Below are positions 1-8,787 of a stretch of 64,000 nt of DNA, in pieces. Each line of letters opens with the position of its first letter. Position 1 is the stretch's first letter. Below the pieces are notes generated by a model. That model did not search any database, was not told the origin of the DNA, and was given only the letters and a program-made list of their open reading frames with translations. This stretch comes from an uncultured Pseudodesulfovibrio sp. (GTDB taxonomy: Bacteria > Desulfobacterota > Desulfovibrionia > Desulfovibrionales > Desulfovibrionaceae): assembly GCF_963677845.1 (NCBI RefSeq), contig NZ_OY782498.1, positions 2,611,518-2,675,517 of the forward strand, read 5' to 3'. The position numbers and the translations under genes were made by a program.

Positions 1-1628
1 AGCGCAAAGCCATCATCGTCAACGACTACCAAAACCATCCTGAGGGAAAAAGATACCCCGAAGGGCACATCGCCATCAGGAATTATGCAAATATTCCGGT
101 ATTCGATGAAGGCCGCATTGTCATGCTTGCCGGAGTTGGCAACAAAGATTCTGACTATGACGACGATGACATCCGTCAGGTGCGACTTGTCATGGACGGA
201 ATCTGGCGTATCATCCAGCGTCGTCGATCCAATGCTGAACTGGAAAAGGCTCATGAAGAATTGGAAGAAAAAGTTAAACGTCGAACAACCAAACTGGAAG
301 AAGCCAATCAGGAACTCGCGATCCTGAATCTTGACCTTGTCAAAAAGGACCGGGAAAGAGAACAGGCAAAACAGGCCCTGATTCGTTATGAACGCATCGT
401 TGCGACCACGCCTGACCTTATCTCCCTGGTTGATCGAAACGGCGTATATAAAATCGTCAATGACTCCTACCTCAAGATGTTCAAGAAAGAACGGAAAGAC
501 ATCATTGGCAAAAGCATCAAGGAATTGGTCGGTCCCGAAGTTTATGAACAGATCTCCAAGGCCAATATTGACAAGGCATTGGCTGGTAAAACCGCCAAAG
601 TAGAATCCTGGCTCGATTTACCCGCAGCTGGCAGACGATATATGGCTGTAACGTACCATCCCGTATCCATGGACGGAAAGAGTATCGACTACATCTCTAT
701 CGAAGCCCGCGACATGACTGAACTCAAGTCCAACGAAGAGGCTCTCCGCGTCGTTGCAGACAGGCTGGCTCTAGCCACGAATGCCGGCAACATCGGCATT
801 TGGGAATGGGACCTCGCCAATGATGACCTTCATTGGGATCAAAAAATGATGGAGTTATATAACGTCGAGCCGGATGAATTCAGCGGAATGTACGAAGCGT
901 GGAAGTCTCGTGTTCACCCCGAAGATCTCGTAGAAGCAGAACGACAACTGGCTACCTGCATAGAACAAAAGGGGCATATCGATTTTGAATTCAGAATAAT
1001 TCACCCTGACAAGAGTATCCATGTCATCCAGACTGCTGGCCTTATCCAAACGGATAGTCAGGGTATTCCTCAACGCATGATCGGGGTAAACAGGGATATT
1101 ACCAAACAACGTCGAATGGAAAACGAACTGCGTAGGCTGGCTTCAACCGATCCGCTGACGGAAGCACACAACCGACGATATTTCATGGAACGCCTGACCG
1201 CCGAGTTTGAACGATGCAAAAGATATAACACTTCGATGGTCTTACTCTCTCTGGATATTGATCATTTTAAAAGGATCAATGACACATACGGGCACCCTGC
1301 TGGCGATGATATCCTCAAAGCTCTGGTCACTCGATGTAAACTCACTTTACGCACTACTGACGTCTTCGGCAGGGTCGGTGGGGAAGAGTTTATGGCCGCG
1401 TTGACTCAAACAAACATCGTTGCTGGCGAAAAAACCGCTGAAAGACTCCGGGAATTGATCGAACAGGAAAAGATACAAACACATGACCATTCCATTTCAT
1501 ACACCATCAGCATCGGAATAACAGAAATTCACAAAGAAGATCAGACTATCGAAACGTTACTCAAACGAGCAGATGACGCCCTGTACAAAGCTAAAAACAG
1601 CGGTCGAAACAGGTGCGTAGTAATTTAA
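1..1628 (+). CDS. GAF-PAS-PAS-GGDEF diguanylate cyclase (5' truncated by window edge)
   Basis: The reading frame is open from base 3, so the gene begins upstream of the window; the internal ATG at 123 is not the start. The first ~45 visible residues (PEGH, MLAGVGNK, MDGIWRI) look like the end of a GAF-type sensory domain. A coiled coil (about 75-120) follows, then a PAS domain (about 130-240) and a second PAS/PAC domain (about 250-365). The C-terminal GGDEF domain keeps the active motif RVGGEEF and the metal-binding LDIDHFKRIND, so it should make cyclic di-GMP from two GTP. The usual DPLTGLYNRR is DPLTEAHNRR here. No EAL domain or membrane segment is visible in the part seen. The signal is unknown. 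Confidence 0.9.
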   Translation, partial: RKAIIVNDYQNHPEGKRYPEGHIAIRNYANIPVFDEGRIVMLAGVGNKDSDYDDDDIRQVRLVMDGIWRIIQRRRSNAELEKAHEELEEKVKRRTTKLEEANQELAILNLDLVKKDREREQAKQALIRYERIVATTPDLISLVDRNGVYKIVNDSYLKMFKKERKDIIGKSIKELVGPEVYEQISKANIDKALAGKTAKVESWLDLPAAGRRYMAVTYHPVSMDGKSIDYISIEARDMTELKSNEEALRVVADRLALATNAGNIGIWEWDLANDDLHWDQKMMELYNVEPDEFSGMYEAWKSRVHPEDLVEAERQLATCIEQKGHIDFEFRIIHPDKSIHVIQTAGLIQTDSQGIPQRMIGVNRDITKQRRMENELRRLASTDPLTEAHNRRYFMERLTAEFERCKRYNTSMVLLSLDIDHFKRINDTYGHPAGDDILKALVTRCKLTLRTTDVFGRVGGEEFMAALTQTNIVAGEKTAERLRELIEQEKIQTHDHSISYTISIGITEIHKEDQTIETLLKRADDALYKAKNSGRNRCVVI

Positions 1629-1726
1629 TAAATCTGCTCTTGATAGCAACTTGACTCATGCACCCTGACTCGCATATTTTTATAAATAGAGGAATTTCAT
1701 CCAGCACAGACAATACGAGGTGATCC

Positions 1727-3415
1727 ATGGCTCCGCTGTTCAAAGACGATACCAAGGACGACTGGTTCCTGCCTGCCGATGTTCGCAAGCAATTGACCGA
1801 AACATTCAAGACACTCCAAGGCACTGTATCACTGGAAGTTTTTACCCAATCCGGGGTAAACGACGAATTCTCTGACTACACAGCCAAATTCTGCTGGGAT
1901 CTGGCTCGATTAACCGACAAAATATTGGTCACTGGTTATGAACTGGATTCCGACCGCGCCAAATCACTTGGAATAACCGCTTCTCCCACCCTGTGCGTCA
2001 ATCCCGACGATTACCATATTCGCTTTCTAGGTGCGCCCATCGGCGAGGAAGGAAAAGCCTTCATCACTGCTATAATGCTCACCTCGCTGGGCAAAAGCGG
2101 CCTGTCTGACATGTCCACCCCGCTTCTTGAGCAACTCAAGGACGAACGCCTGATTCAAGTCTTTGTCGCGCCAACCTGACCGTATTGTCCCGGACAGGTC
2201 ATGTCCGCTATCAAGTGTGCAATAGCCAAGCCCGGCCAGATCAAGGCCGAGTGCATCGAAATGAATGAAAACCCGGAAATCACTGAGCACTATGGCGTCG
2301 GTTCTGTCCCACATACTTTCTTCAACGAAGGGGCCTATGATGTCATGGGGCTCTTGCCGGAAGAACGATTCGTGGTTGAAATGGTTTACCTCAAATCCGC
2401 AGAGGACATGCTCGCCGAAGGCAGCCTTCCCGGCATGGAAGAAGGCAAAACACCATCTGGATACGGAACCATTGAACCCGGCGAAGTCGACCTCGTCATC
2501 GTTGGCGCAGGTCCCGCTGGATTGACCGCAGGCATTTACGCAGTCCGGGCAGGCCTCAAGTCCGTAGTACTGGAAAAACACATCGTCGGTGGTCAGGTCG
2601 CATTGACACCAGTCGTCGAAAATTACCCCGGCTTTGTTTCTGTTCCCGGCAAACAACTCATGGATATCATGAGTGAACACGCCCGCGAATATGTCCCGGT
2701 ACATGAAGGAGAAAGCGTTGACGCCATCCAAATGGGAGATCTGGAAAAAGGCGAAACCATCATCGTGACAACCAGTCGAGGTGTATACTCCGCCAAAGCT
2801 CTCATTCTGACAACTGGTGCGACATACCGCAAACTTGGTGCTGTGGGTGAAGATACATATTTTGGCCGTGGCATCAATTATTGCGCCTCCTGCGACGGGT
2901 ATCTCTACAAGGGAAAATCCGTAGCCATTATCGGCGGCGGAAATACAGCTCTGACCGATGCCCTTCACCTTAAAAATCTCGGCGTCAACGTCACTATTAT
3001 CCATAGAGGCGACACATTCCGCGCACAAAAGCCTCTCCAGGATTCCGTCAATCATGAGCAGATTCCCATTCTCTGGAACACCGTTGTCGAAGAAATCGAA
3101 GGAGACGGACGACGAGTGAACAATCTCAAGATTCGGAATCTCATGACACGCGCGGTGACCGACATGCCGGTGGACGGTGCATTCGTCGCTATCGGACAGG
3201 AAGCCTCTACCGGGCTAGCACAATCGCTTGGCGTGAAACTCAAAGAAGACGGCTTCGTCAAAGTCGAATCCGACATGCGCACCAACCTGCCGCGTGTTTA
3301 TGCCGCCGGAGACCTTACAGGAGGCCTGCAACAAATCGTCACGGCCATTGGCGAAGGGTCCATCGCAGCCATGTCGGCTTTTGAAGATATAAGTCATCCA
3401 TACTGGAAAAAATGA
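1727..3415 (+). CDS. Selenoprotein: thioredoxin/glutaredoxin-like domain fused to thioredoxin reductase, Sec at codon 151
   Basis: Two open frames, 1727-2179 and 2201-3415, are in the same phase and separated only by TGA at 2177-2179. Read through, the junction is VAPT-U-PYCPGQV, the classic CPYC redox motif of the double-thioredoxin-fold N-terminus of AhpF/PDO-type proteins, with selenocysteine in place of the first cysteine. The product is 562 residues. Residues 1-130 form a first degenerate thioredoxin fold, about 140-225 the second fold with U151/C154, and 255-562 a thioredoxin-reductase module with FAD motif GAGPAGLTAG, redox pair CASC (386-389) and NAD(P)H motif GGGNTA. The likely role is cytosolic NAD(P)H-driven disulfide or peroxide reduction. 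ATG 1727 has a weak upstream GAGG. A point nonsense mutation is unlikely, given the SECIS-like hairpin and the exact position of the stop. Confidence 0.88.
2180..2207 (+). promoter_or_regulatory. Bacterial SECIS element behind the in-frame UGA
   Basis: After the UGA come 11 nt, then a 17-nt perfect hairpin: stem CGGACA (2191-2196), loop GGTCA, stem TGTCCG (2202-2207). Spacer and hairpin lengths match the minimal E. coli fdhF SECIS, and the apical AGGTC is the same as in fdhF, where the loop G and U contact SelB. This supports co-translational selenocysteine insertion at 2177. Confidence 0.85.
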
Positions 3416-3513
3416 TCAATACCGCCAACAACAGGCGGAATTGACAGGGAGGCATGGGCTGGAATAGGGTTTTCACCGTTAAAAATGAAAACTTCAGGAC
3501 CATTGTTGCCGCC

Positions 3514-4287
3514 ATGCAAATACGTACTCTGATAGTCGACGACGAGGCCCCGGCCCGCAACGAGTTAGCCTACCTGCTGGCCAGCTTTCCCGATCTCGAC
3601 ATTCAGGAGGCACAAACCGCTGGCGAAGCACTGACGGCCATCCGTAATGAATCACCGGACCTCGTATTCATGGACATCCAGATGCCGGGCCACGATGGGT
3701 TTGATGTGTTGCGCGAGGCTCGATATCTACCAAACCCTCCTTTGTTCATTTTTGTAACCGCCTACGATCAATACGCGGTCCGGGCCTTTGAGAAAAATGC
3801 CGTGGACTATCTCCTCAAACCCGTTTCAGCCAAACGACTCAAAAAAAGCGTTGAACGAGTCCGCGAGATACTCGAAAAACAGGATAAGGCAACTGACCCC
3901 CAGCCAGAGTTGGGCGACCTGCTAAAGACGGTTTCCAGCGACCGACCTCTCCCCCGCTTCACGGTGGAACGAAATGGTCGAATTCAATTCATCGATTTTA
4001 CAGATATCGTTTACTTTGAACTGCAAGAACGCAAAATCATGGTCAACACGCTTGACGAAAGTCTGCTTTGCCACGCTCTGACATCTCTTGACGAGGTAGA
4101 GGAACGGGTCGCTTCACAACCTTTCCTGCGTATCAATCGCAGCACCGTGGTCAACTTGAATCACGTCCGGGAATTCACACCGTGGACCGGCGGCAAGTAC
4201 TGCCTTATCCTTGACGATGACGGCTCAACCGAAGTCACCCTGAGCCGAGGCCGCGTCAAAGAATTCAAGAAACGACTCGGCTTATAA
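3514..4287 (+). CDS. lytR: LytR/BtsR-type response regulator (REC-LytTR)
   Basis: The 257-residue protein starts MQIRTLIVDDE. An N-terminal receiver (1-115) has acidic DD, phospho-acceptor D54 in VFMDIQMPG and the LLKPVSA lysine. A C-terminal LytTR DNA-binding domain (about 155-257) carries the typical FLRINRSTVVNLNHV stretch. An upstream in-frame ATG at 3454 would add 20 residues, but its GGGAGG lies only 1-2 nt away, too close to act as a ribosome site, and the family starts at the receiver. The LytS-type kinase follows 21 nt downstream and a CstA-family transporter comes next, matching the BtsSR-BtsT and Desulfovibrio lytRS-cstA arrangements. It probably activates cstA in response to extracellular pyruvate or a related acid. 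Confidence 0.88.
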   Translation: MQIRTLIVDDEAPARNELAYLLASFPDLDIQEAQTAGEALTAIRNESPDLVFMDIQMPGHDGFDVLREARYLPNPPLFIFVTAYDQYAVRAFEKNAVDYLLKPVSAKRLKKSVERVREILEKQDKATDPQPELGDLLKTVSSDRPLPRFTVERNGRIQFIDFTDIVYFELQERKIMVNTLDESLLCHALTSLDEVEERVASQPFLRINRSTVVNLNHVREFTPWTGGKYCLILDDDGSTEVTLSRGRVKEFKKRLGL

Positions 4288-4308
4288 ACCGCCTGCCACC
4301 GGGACATC

Positions 4309-6027
4309 ATGTTTGAACATATTCTCGATCTTCTGGTCACACTCATTGGCCGATTCGGTGCCATGATGGCCATTGGCCTGTTCGTATTGACGTTGTCTCC
4401 GCTGGGCAAGCTCGGCGTAAACCGTCGCCCTGAAAAAAAATATCGAATCATGCTGGCTGTCTTGTTTGGTATGCTGGGCATCATGGGAACCTATAGCGGC
4501 GACATCGTTTTCGATTCATATGCCAACCTACGCGGTGTCTACGTTATCACCGGCGGACTGCTCGGCGGTCCGATTGTCGGTTTTGGAGCGGGGCTGATCG
4601 CCGGAGGACATCGATTGCTTATCGATATCGGCGGATTCAGCTCCATCCCCTGCGGGTTAGCGACCTTCCTTGAAGGCATTATAGCTGGCTATGTATCCAC
4701 CCACCTCAAGGGCAACAACCTCAACTGGCGGGCTGCGCTCTTTGTTGGTCTGGGGGGTGAAACCATGCACCAGTTGATGGTCCTGACCATGGCCAAGCCG
4801 TTTGATCAGGCCGTTGATCTGGTCAAAGTCATCGCCCTGCCAATGATCGCAGTAAACACATTCGGCGCGGTATTGTTCGTGCAGACCCTGCACCTGCTGT
4901 TTGAATACCGAAGCAAACGCGATTCCAGCCGTATCAGCCAAATCATGGCCATTGCCAACAAAACCGTGGCTCACCTTCGGTCCGGTTTGGATGAAGCCTC
5001 TGCATTGGAAACCGCCCGTATTATCTGGGAACGTGTTCCTGTCGCCGCCGTTGACATCGCCAGCAACACCAAAGTCCTGACGCATCTGGGAATTGGCGAC
5101 GACCACCATCTCCCCGGCGAACCTTTAAGAACCACCGCCACCAAAAAAGTGATCCTGTCAGGCAAACCCGTCTTTCTTCGCTCCAAAGAGGCTATTGGAT
5201 GTGATGATCCGAACTGCCCACTCACATCGGCCGTCATTGTCCCCATGCGTAAAGGGAATCGCATTGTAGGTTGTCTCAAATTTTACGGAACCGATGGCAT
5301 CCCGTTACACACCACCCATTTTGAATTGGCAAAAGGCCTTGCAGGACTTTTTTCCACCCAACTCGAATTGCAGGAGATCCAAACAAAAAACCAACTGCTC
5401 GCCAAAGCGGAAATTCGACGGTTACAAACCCAGATCAACCCACATTTTCTGTTTAACGCCCTGAATACCATCGGCGCATTCTGTCGTACCAAACCGGAAC
5501 GGGCACGTTCGCTCCTGTCTGAACTGGCAATGTATATGCGCCGCAATCTTGATGCGGGAGACGGCTTCGCACCCATCGGTTCGGAATTGGAACAGGTCCG
5601 TTCCTATCTGGAGATTGAACAAGCCAGATTTGGTGACCGGGTAAAGAGTGAATGGAATCTGGACGACGGCGTAGAAGACATCGAAGTTCCAACCCTGATT
5701 ATTCAGCCATTGGTAGAAAACAGTGTCAAACATGGCATTCTTGGCCGCGATGAGGGGGGAACCATCAGCATCAACATCGGACGGGACAACGGTCTCGTGC
5801 ATGTCCACATCGAAGACGACGGCATAGGCATGGATGAAGCCACTCTATGGAGTGTCCTGAACAGCGAAAATGAATTCTCCGGTGAAGACCATATCGGTGT
5901 ACGCAACTGCAACCAGCGACTGGAGCAAATTTACGGACCGTCACATATGCTCTCCATCATCAGTCATCCCGGCAAAGGAACCCGCGTTTCCTTCACCATT
6001 CCTCACGTCGAGACTGCCGTAGCTTGA
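4309..6027 (+). CDS. lytS: LytS/BtsS-type sensor histidine kinase
   Basis: A 572-residue membrane kinase. Residues 1-200 hold several hydrophobic helices with the 5TM-5TMR_LYT signature (GGLLGGPIVGFGAGLIAGG), the sensing module of LytS/BtsS. A GAF-like segment follows (about 230-350). The His_kinase box LQTQINPHFLFNALN carries the presumed phospho-histidine H379, and the HATPase domain has N and G boxes (PLVENSVKHG, DDGIGM). It is the cognate kinase of the LytTR regulator just upstream. In BtsS this module responds to external pyruvate. Pyruvate is a central growth substrate of Desulfovibrionales, so the same ligand is plausible here but is an inference. Confidence 0.9.
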   Translation: MFEHILDLLVTLIGRFGAMMAIGLFVLTLSPLGKLGVNRRPEKKYRIMLAVLFGMLGIMGTYSGDIVFDSYANLRGVYVITGGLLGGPIVGFGAGLIAGGHRLLIDIGGFSSIPCGLATFLEGIIAGYVSTHLKGNNLNWRAALFVGLGGETMHQLMVLTMAKPFDQAVDLVKVIALPMIAVNTFGAVLFVQTLHLLFEYRSKRDSSRISQIMAIANKTVAHLRSGLDEASALETARIIWERVPVAAVDIASNTKVLTHLGIGDDHHLPGEPLRTTATKKVILSGKPVFLRSKEAIGCDDPNCPLTSAVIVPMRKGNRIVGCLKFYGTDGIPLHTTHFELAKGLAGLFSTQLELQEIQTKNQLLAKAEIRRLQTQINPHFLFNALNTIGAFCRTKPERARSLLSELAMYMRRNLDAGDGFAPIGSELEQVRSYLEIEQARFGDRVKSEWNLDDGVEDIEVPTLIIQPLVENSVKHGILGRDEGGTISINIGRDNGLVHVHIEDDGIGMDEATLWSVLNSENEFSGEDHIGVRNCNQRLEQIYGPSHMLSIISHPGKGTRVSFTIPHVETAVA

Positions 6028-6218
6028 TCCCTATGCACCTCAGGCGCTCATTTTGACCATTCACGCCTGAAAAATGCAATTACCGCCCAGACTCAGGACA
6101 TCCATTATTCTCCTATAGTACTTGAACCCCATTGTCATAAAGGGGGCGTGTTTCAACGCGCCAAATCCCGGACTGGGGGGTCTGGGAAACAGCTCAACCG
6201 ATTCACAAGGAGAGGTCT
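6028..6218 (+). promoter_or_regulatory. Leader region of cstA with two small hairpins
   Basis: The 190-bp gap between lytS and cstA should hold the regulated cstA promoter. Two short inverted repeats are visible: GGCGTG/CGCGCC at 6145-6162 and CCCGGAC/GTCTGGG at 6167-6186 (one G-T pair each). The ribosome site AAGGAGAG at 6207-6214 serves the ATG at 6219. No convincing sigma-54 or sigma-70 promoter was recognised, and the LytR binding repeats could not be identified by eye. Confidence 0.35.
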
Positions 6219-7955
6219 ATGGATGCCATGCTCATGATGCTGGTGGCCTTTGGCGGATACATCATAATGTATCGCCTGTATGGTCGTTACATCGGAAAGA
6301 AAATTTTCGCTCTATCGGGTGCCAATCCGGTCCCGTCCGTAGAAATGGAAGACGGGGTCGACTACGTCCCGACCAAAAAGGAAATCATTTTTGGACATCA
6401 CTTCACATCCATCGCAGGCACCGGTCCCATTGTCGGTCCGGCCATCGCGGTCATCTGGGGCTGGGTCCCGGCTATGATCTGGATTTTTGTCGGTTCCATC
6501 ATGATGGGTGCAGTGCATGACTTCGGTGCGCTGATCCTGTCCATGCGCAACCAAGGCAAATCAGTATCTGAAATTACATCAAAATATATCAACCCGCGCA
6601 CCAAGTTGTTCTTCTTCATCGTCGTATTCCTTGACCTGCTCATCATCACCGCCATTTTCGGTCTGGTCATCGCGGTTATCTTCAACATGTTCCCGGCATC
6701 AGTCCTGCCTGTATGGCTAGAAGTACCCATCGCCATGGTGCTCGGTTACATCATCTACAAACGCGGCGGCAACGCCATGACTTGGTCGATCATCGCCTTG
6801 ATCGCCATGTACGTGACCGTCGTCATCGGTGTGTACGCTCCAATCAAAATGCCCATGATTGGTGGCATGCCGCCTACCGGCACATGGACCATTCTGTTGC
6901 TCATCTATGCCTTTATCGCATCCACGCTGCCTGTGACCACGCTGTTGCAACCACGTGATTTCATCAACTCTCATCAGCTCATCGTGGCTCTGGCTCTGAT
7001 GGTTGTCGGCGTATTTGCCGCGACCTTCTCTGGTGCCCAGCTTCACATCATTGCTCCGGCTGTGCAGGCTGCTCCTGAAGGTGCGCCGCCGATGCTGCCC
7101 TTCCTGTTCATTACCATTGCCTGCGGTGCAATCTCCGGTTTCCACTCTCTGGTCTCCTCAGGCACCACAGCCAAACAGGTCTCCAATGAAGAAGACGCCC
7201 TGTTTGTCGGTTATGGTTCCATGCTGACGGAAGCTACTCTGTCCACACTGGTCATCGTGGCCGTGGCAGCTGGTATCGGTCTCGGCTATAATACCGCCGA
7301 CGGTGCGACCCTGACAGGCATCGACGCATGGTCATCCCACTATTCCTCATGGGCAGCAGCCAAAGGATTGGGTTCCAAAGTTGCAGCCTTTGTTTACGGC
7401 GCAGCCAACATGATCGAAGCAGCGGGCATTCCTCACAGCGTCGCCCTGGCCGTCATGGGTGTATTCGTGGCCTCTTTTGCCGGCACCACCATGGACACCG
7501 CGACCCGTATCGAGCGCTATGCTCTGACCGAACTGTTCAGCGGCACTCCCATCAAGATCTTCAATAACAAGTATGTATCCACTGCCGTAGCCGTCTTCCT
7601 GGCCGGTTGTCTGGCATTTTCGTCCGGTGGTAACGGCAAGGGCGCTCTGGCTCTGTGGCCCCTATTCGGTTGCATCAACCAAATTCTGGCCGCACTCGTC
7701 CTGACGACTGTTACCGTGTACCTTAAAGGGCGTGGTGGACTGAGTTGGCTCATTTCCGGTATTCCCGCCATATTCCTTGGCGCAATGACCGTATGGGCCA
7801 TCCTCATCAATCAGGGCATGTACATGGATAAAGGCAACATTCTGTTGCAGTCTCTGAACCTGCTTGTACTGGCAGTTTCCATCTGGGTCGTTGGCGAAGG
7901 ACTGATCAAGTTCTTCAAGACCGACGCCTCCACTCCGGCAACTGACACGCCGTAA
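6219..7955 (+). CDS. cstA: CstA-family carbon-starvation / pyruvate-type transporter
   Basis: A 578-residue polytopic inner-membrane protein with about 16 hydrophobic segments. Diagnostic CstA stretches include GHHFTSIAGTGPIVGPAIA near residue 65, GAVHDFGALILSMRNQGKS near 100, and SSGTTAKQ near 315. CstA/BtsT proteins import pyruvate by proton symport and possibly small peptides. It follows the LytSR pair that probably controls it and is followed by three genes in the same direction. It is shorter than E. coli CstA (~700 residues), which is common in this lineage. The substrate is inferred from E. coli homologues. Confidence 0.92.
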   Translation: MDAMLMMLVAFGGYIIMYRLYGRYIGKKIFALSGANPVPSVEMEDGVDYVPTKKEIIFGHHFTSIAGTGPIVGPAIAVIWGWVPAMIWIFVGSIMMGAVHDFGALILSMRNQGKSVSEITSKYINPRTKLFFFIVVFLDLLIITAIFGLVIAVIFNMFPASVLPVWLEVPIAMVLGYIIYKRGGNAMTWSIIALIAMYVTVVIGVYAPIKMPMIGGMPPTGTWTILLLIYAFIASTLPVTTLLQPRDFINSHQLIVALALMVVGVFAATFSGAQLHIIAPAVQAAPEGAPPMLPFLFITIACGAISGFHSLVSSGTTAKQVSNEEDALFVGYGSMLTEATLSTLVIVAVAAGIGLGYNTADGATLTGIDAWSSHYSSWAAAKGLGSKVAAFVYGAANMIEAAGIPHSVALAVMGVFVASFAGTTMDTATRIERYALTELFSGTPIKIFNNKYVSTAVAVFLAGCLAFSSGGNGKGALALWPLFGCINQILAALVLTTVTVYLKGRGGLSWLISGIPAIFLGAMTVWAILINQGMYMDKGNILLQSLNLLVLAVSIWVVGEGLIKFFKTDASTPATDTP

Positions 7956-7967
7956 AAACCATCATCC

Positions 7968-7995
7968 CCCCGGTCGGACACACGTTCGGCCGGGG
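7968..7995 (+). other. Intercistronic hairpin between cstA and the next gene
   Basis: CCCCGGTCG (7968-7976) pairs with CGGCCGGGG (7987-7995), one G-T pair, 10-nt loop. There is no T-run, so it is more likely an mRNA-stabilising or attenuating structure than a full terminator. Confidence 0.45.
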
Positions 7996-8011
7996 CTCAT
8001 GAGGATTCACC

Positions 8012-8479
8012 ATGGCTTACGCACCGGATCACACTCCCCTGCGAAAAACACTTTTTCGCCGTTACCTGATGATGCTTGTTCCTGCACTCATCATTTTCGG
8101 CATTTGGGCTGCCTGCCGACAGGCCGGGCTGGCCCCGCAGATGCCAAACAATACAGCGGCCATCATCGGTCCCATCGTCTTCATCGCGGCAATCGCTCTG
8201 GCCGTGGCGCTTCCCCTACTCTACAGGGTCCGTTTCGTCCGCTCGGTTGAAGGACAAAAAAACGTCGAGGCAACACCCTTCCGCGCATTTCAGTTGAACC
8301 TCATGACCATTGCGCTGGCTGCACCCTTTGCCGCAGCCATTGGCTATGTAACAGGAGTCACCATCTTCCATTTCGCTGGAGCATTTCTGGCTTCATTGTA
8401 TGCCGTGTATTATTATTTCCCGTCAGAAAAACGAATTACGCAGGAAATGCGTCTGTTCCGTGTAACCGGTGACGCATAA
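8012..8479 (+). CDS. Small four-helix membrane protein, unknown function
   Basis: A 155-residue protein with four hydrophobic segments (about 20-40, 50-72, 92-112, 115-137) and a basic N-terminus (RKTLFRRY). GAGG lies 5' of the ATG. No recognised domain. It follows cstA by 56 nt and precedes a small soluble protein and an ArsA-type ATPase, so it may be an accessory subunit of the transporter or a partner of the ATPase. Both ideas rest only on position. Confidence 0.75.
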   Translation: MAYAPDHTPLRKTLFRRYLMMLVPALIIFGIWAACRQAGLAPQMPNNTAAIIGPIVFIAAIALAVALPLLYRVRFVRSVEGQKNVEATPFRAFQLNLMTIALAAPFAAAIGYVTGVTIFHFAGAFLASLYAVYYYFPSEKRITQEMRLFRVTGDA

Positions 8480-8484
8480 AAAAC

Positions 8485-8775
8485 ATGAAAAATCACTGCA
8501 AAAAAGCCATTGAGGCCATAAAAAAAGCATACCGTTTTGCAGACGAAGTACACCGTTGCAAAGCCACGGAACGGCTTGAATGGGAGACACGGGAACTGGA
8601 AAACATTTTCAGTCTGCTGACCCTTGGCGCATTTGTGGGCATGCAGGCCCCGCCCATGCATATATCACTGGAACTCCTGCCGGAAATGGAACAGGAACTG
8701 ACCATCATGACCAACCGCGTATGCACGGCCAACGACCCGCTGGCCGACCTCTTTTCCATGTTTGACGCCTTTTAG
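8485..8775 (+). CDS. Small soluble hypothetical protein in the cstA-ArsA cluster
   Basis: A 96-residue, predicted mainly helical protein, basic at the N-terminus (KNHCKKAIEAIKKAY) and acidic at the C-terminus. It starts 5 nt after the previous stop and ends 12 nt before the ATPase gene, so translational coupling is likely. No family was recognised. Helical content and cysteines at 5, 24 and 80 do not form a known metal motif. Confidence 0.65.
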   Translation: MKNHCKKAIEAIKKAYRFADEVHRCKATERLEWETRELENIFSLLTLGAFVGMQAPPMHISLELLPEMEQELTIMTNRVCTANDPLADLFSMFDAF

Positions 8776-8787
8776 CCGGAGCCACCA

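Noticed and set aside
2177-2179. TGA as a simple nonsense mutation or sequencing error
   Set aside because: It replaces precisely the redox cysteine and is followed by a SECIS-like hairpin at the right distance; chance is unlikely.
2027-3055. 342-residue minus-strand ORF
   Set aside because: Antisense shadow of the thioredoxin-reductase module.
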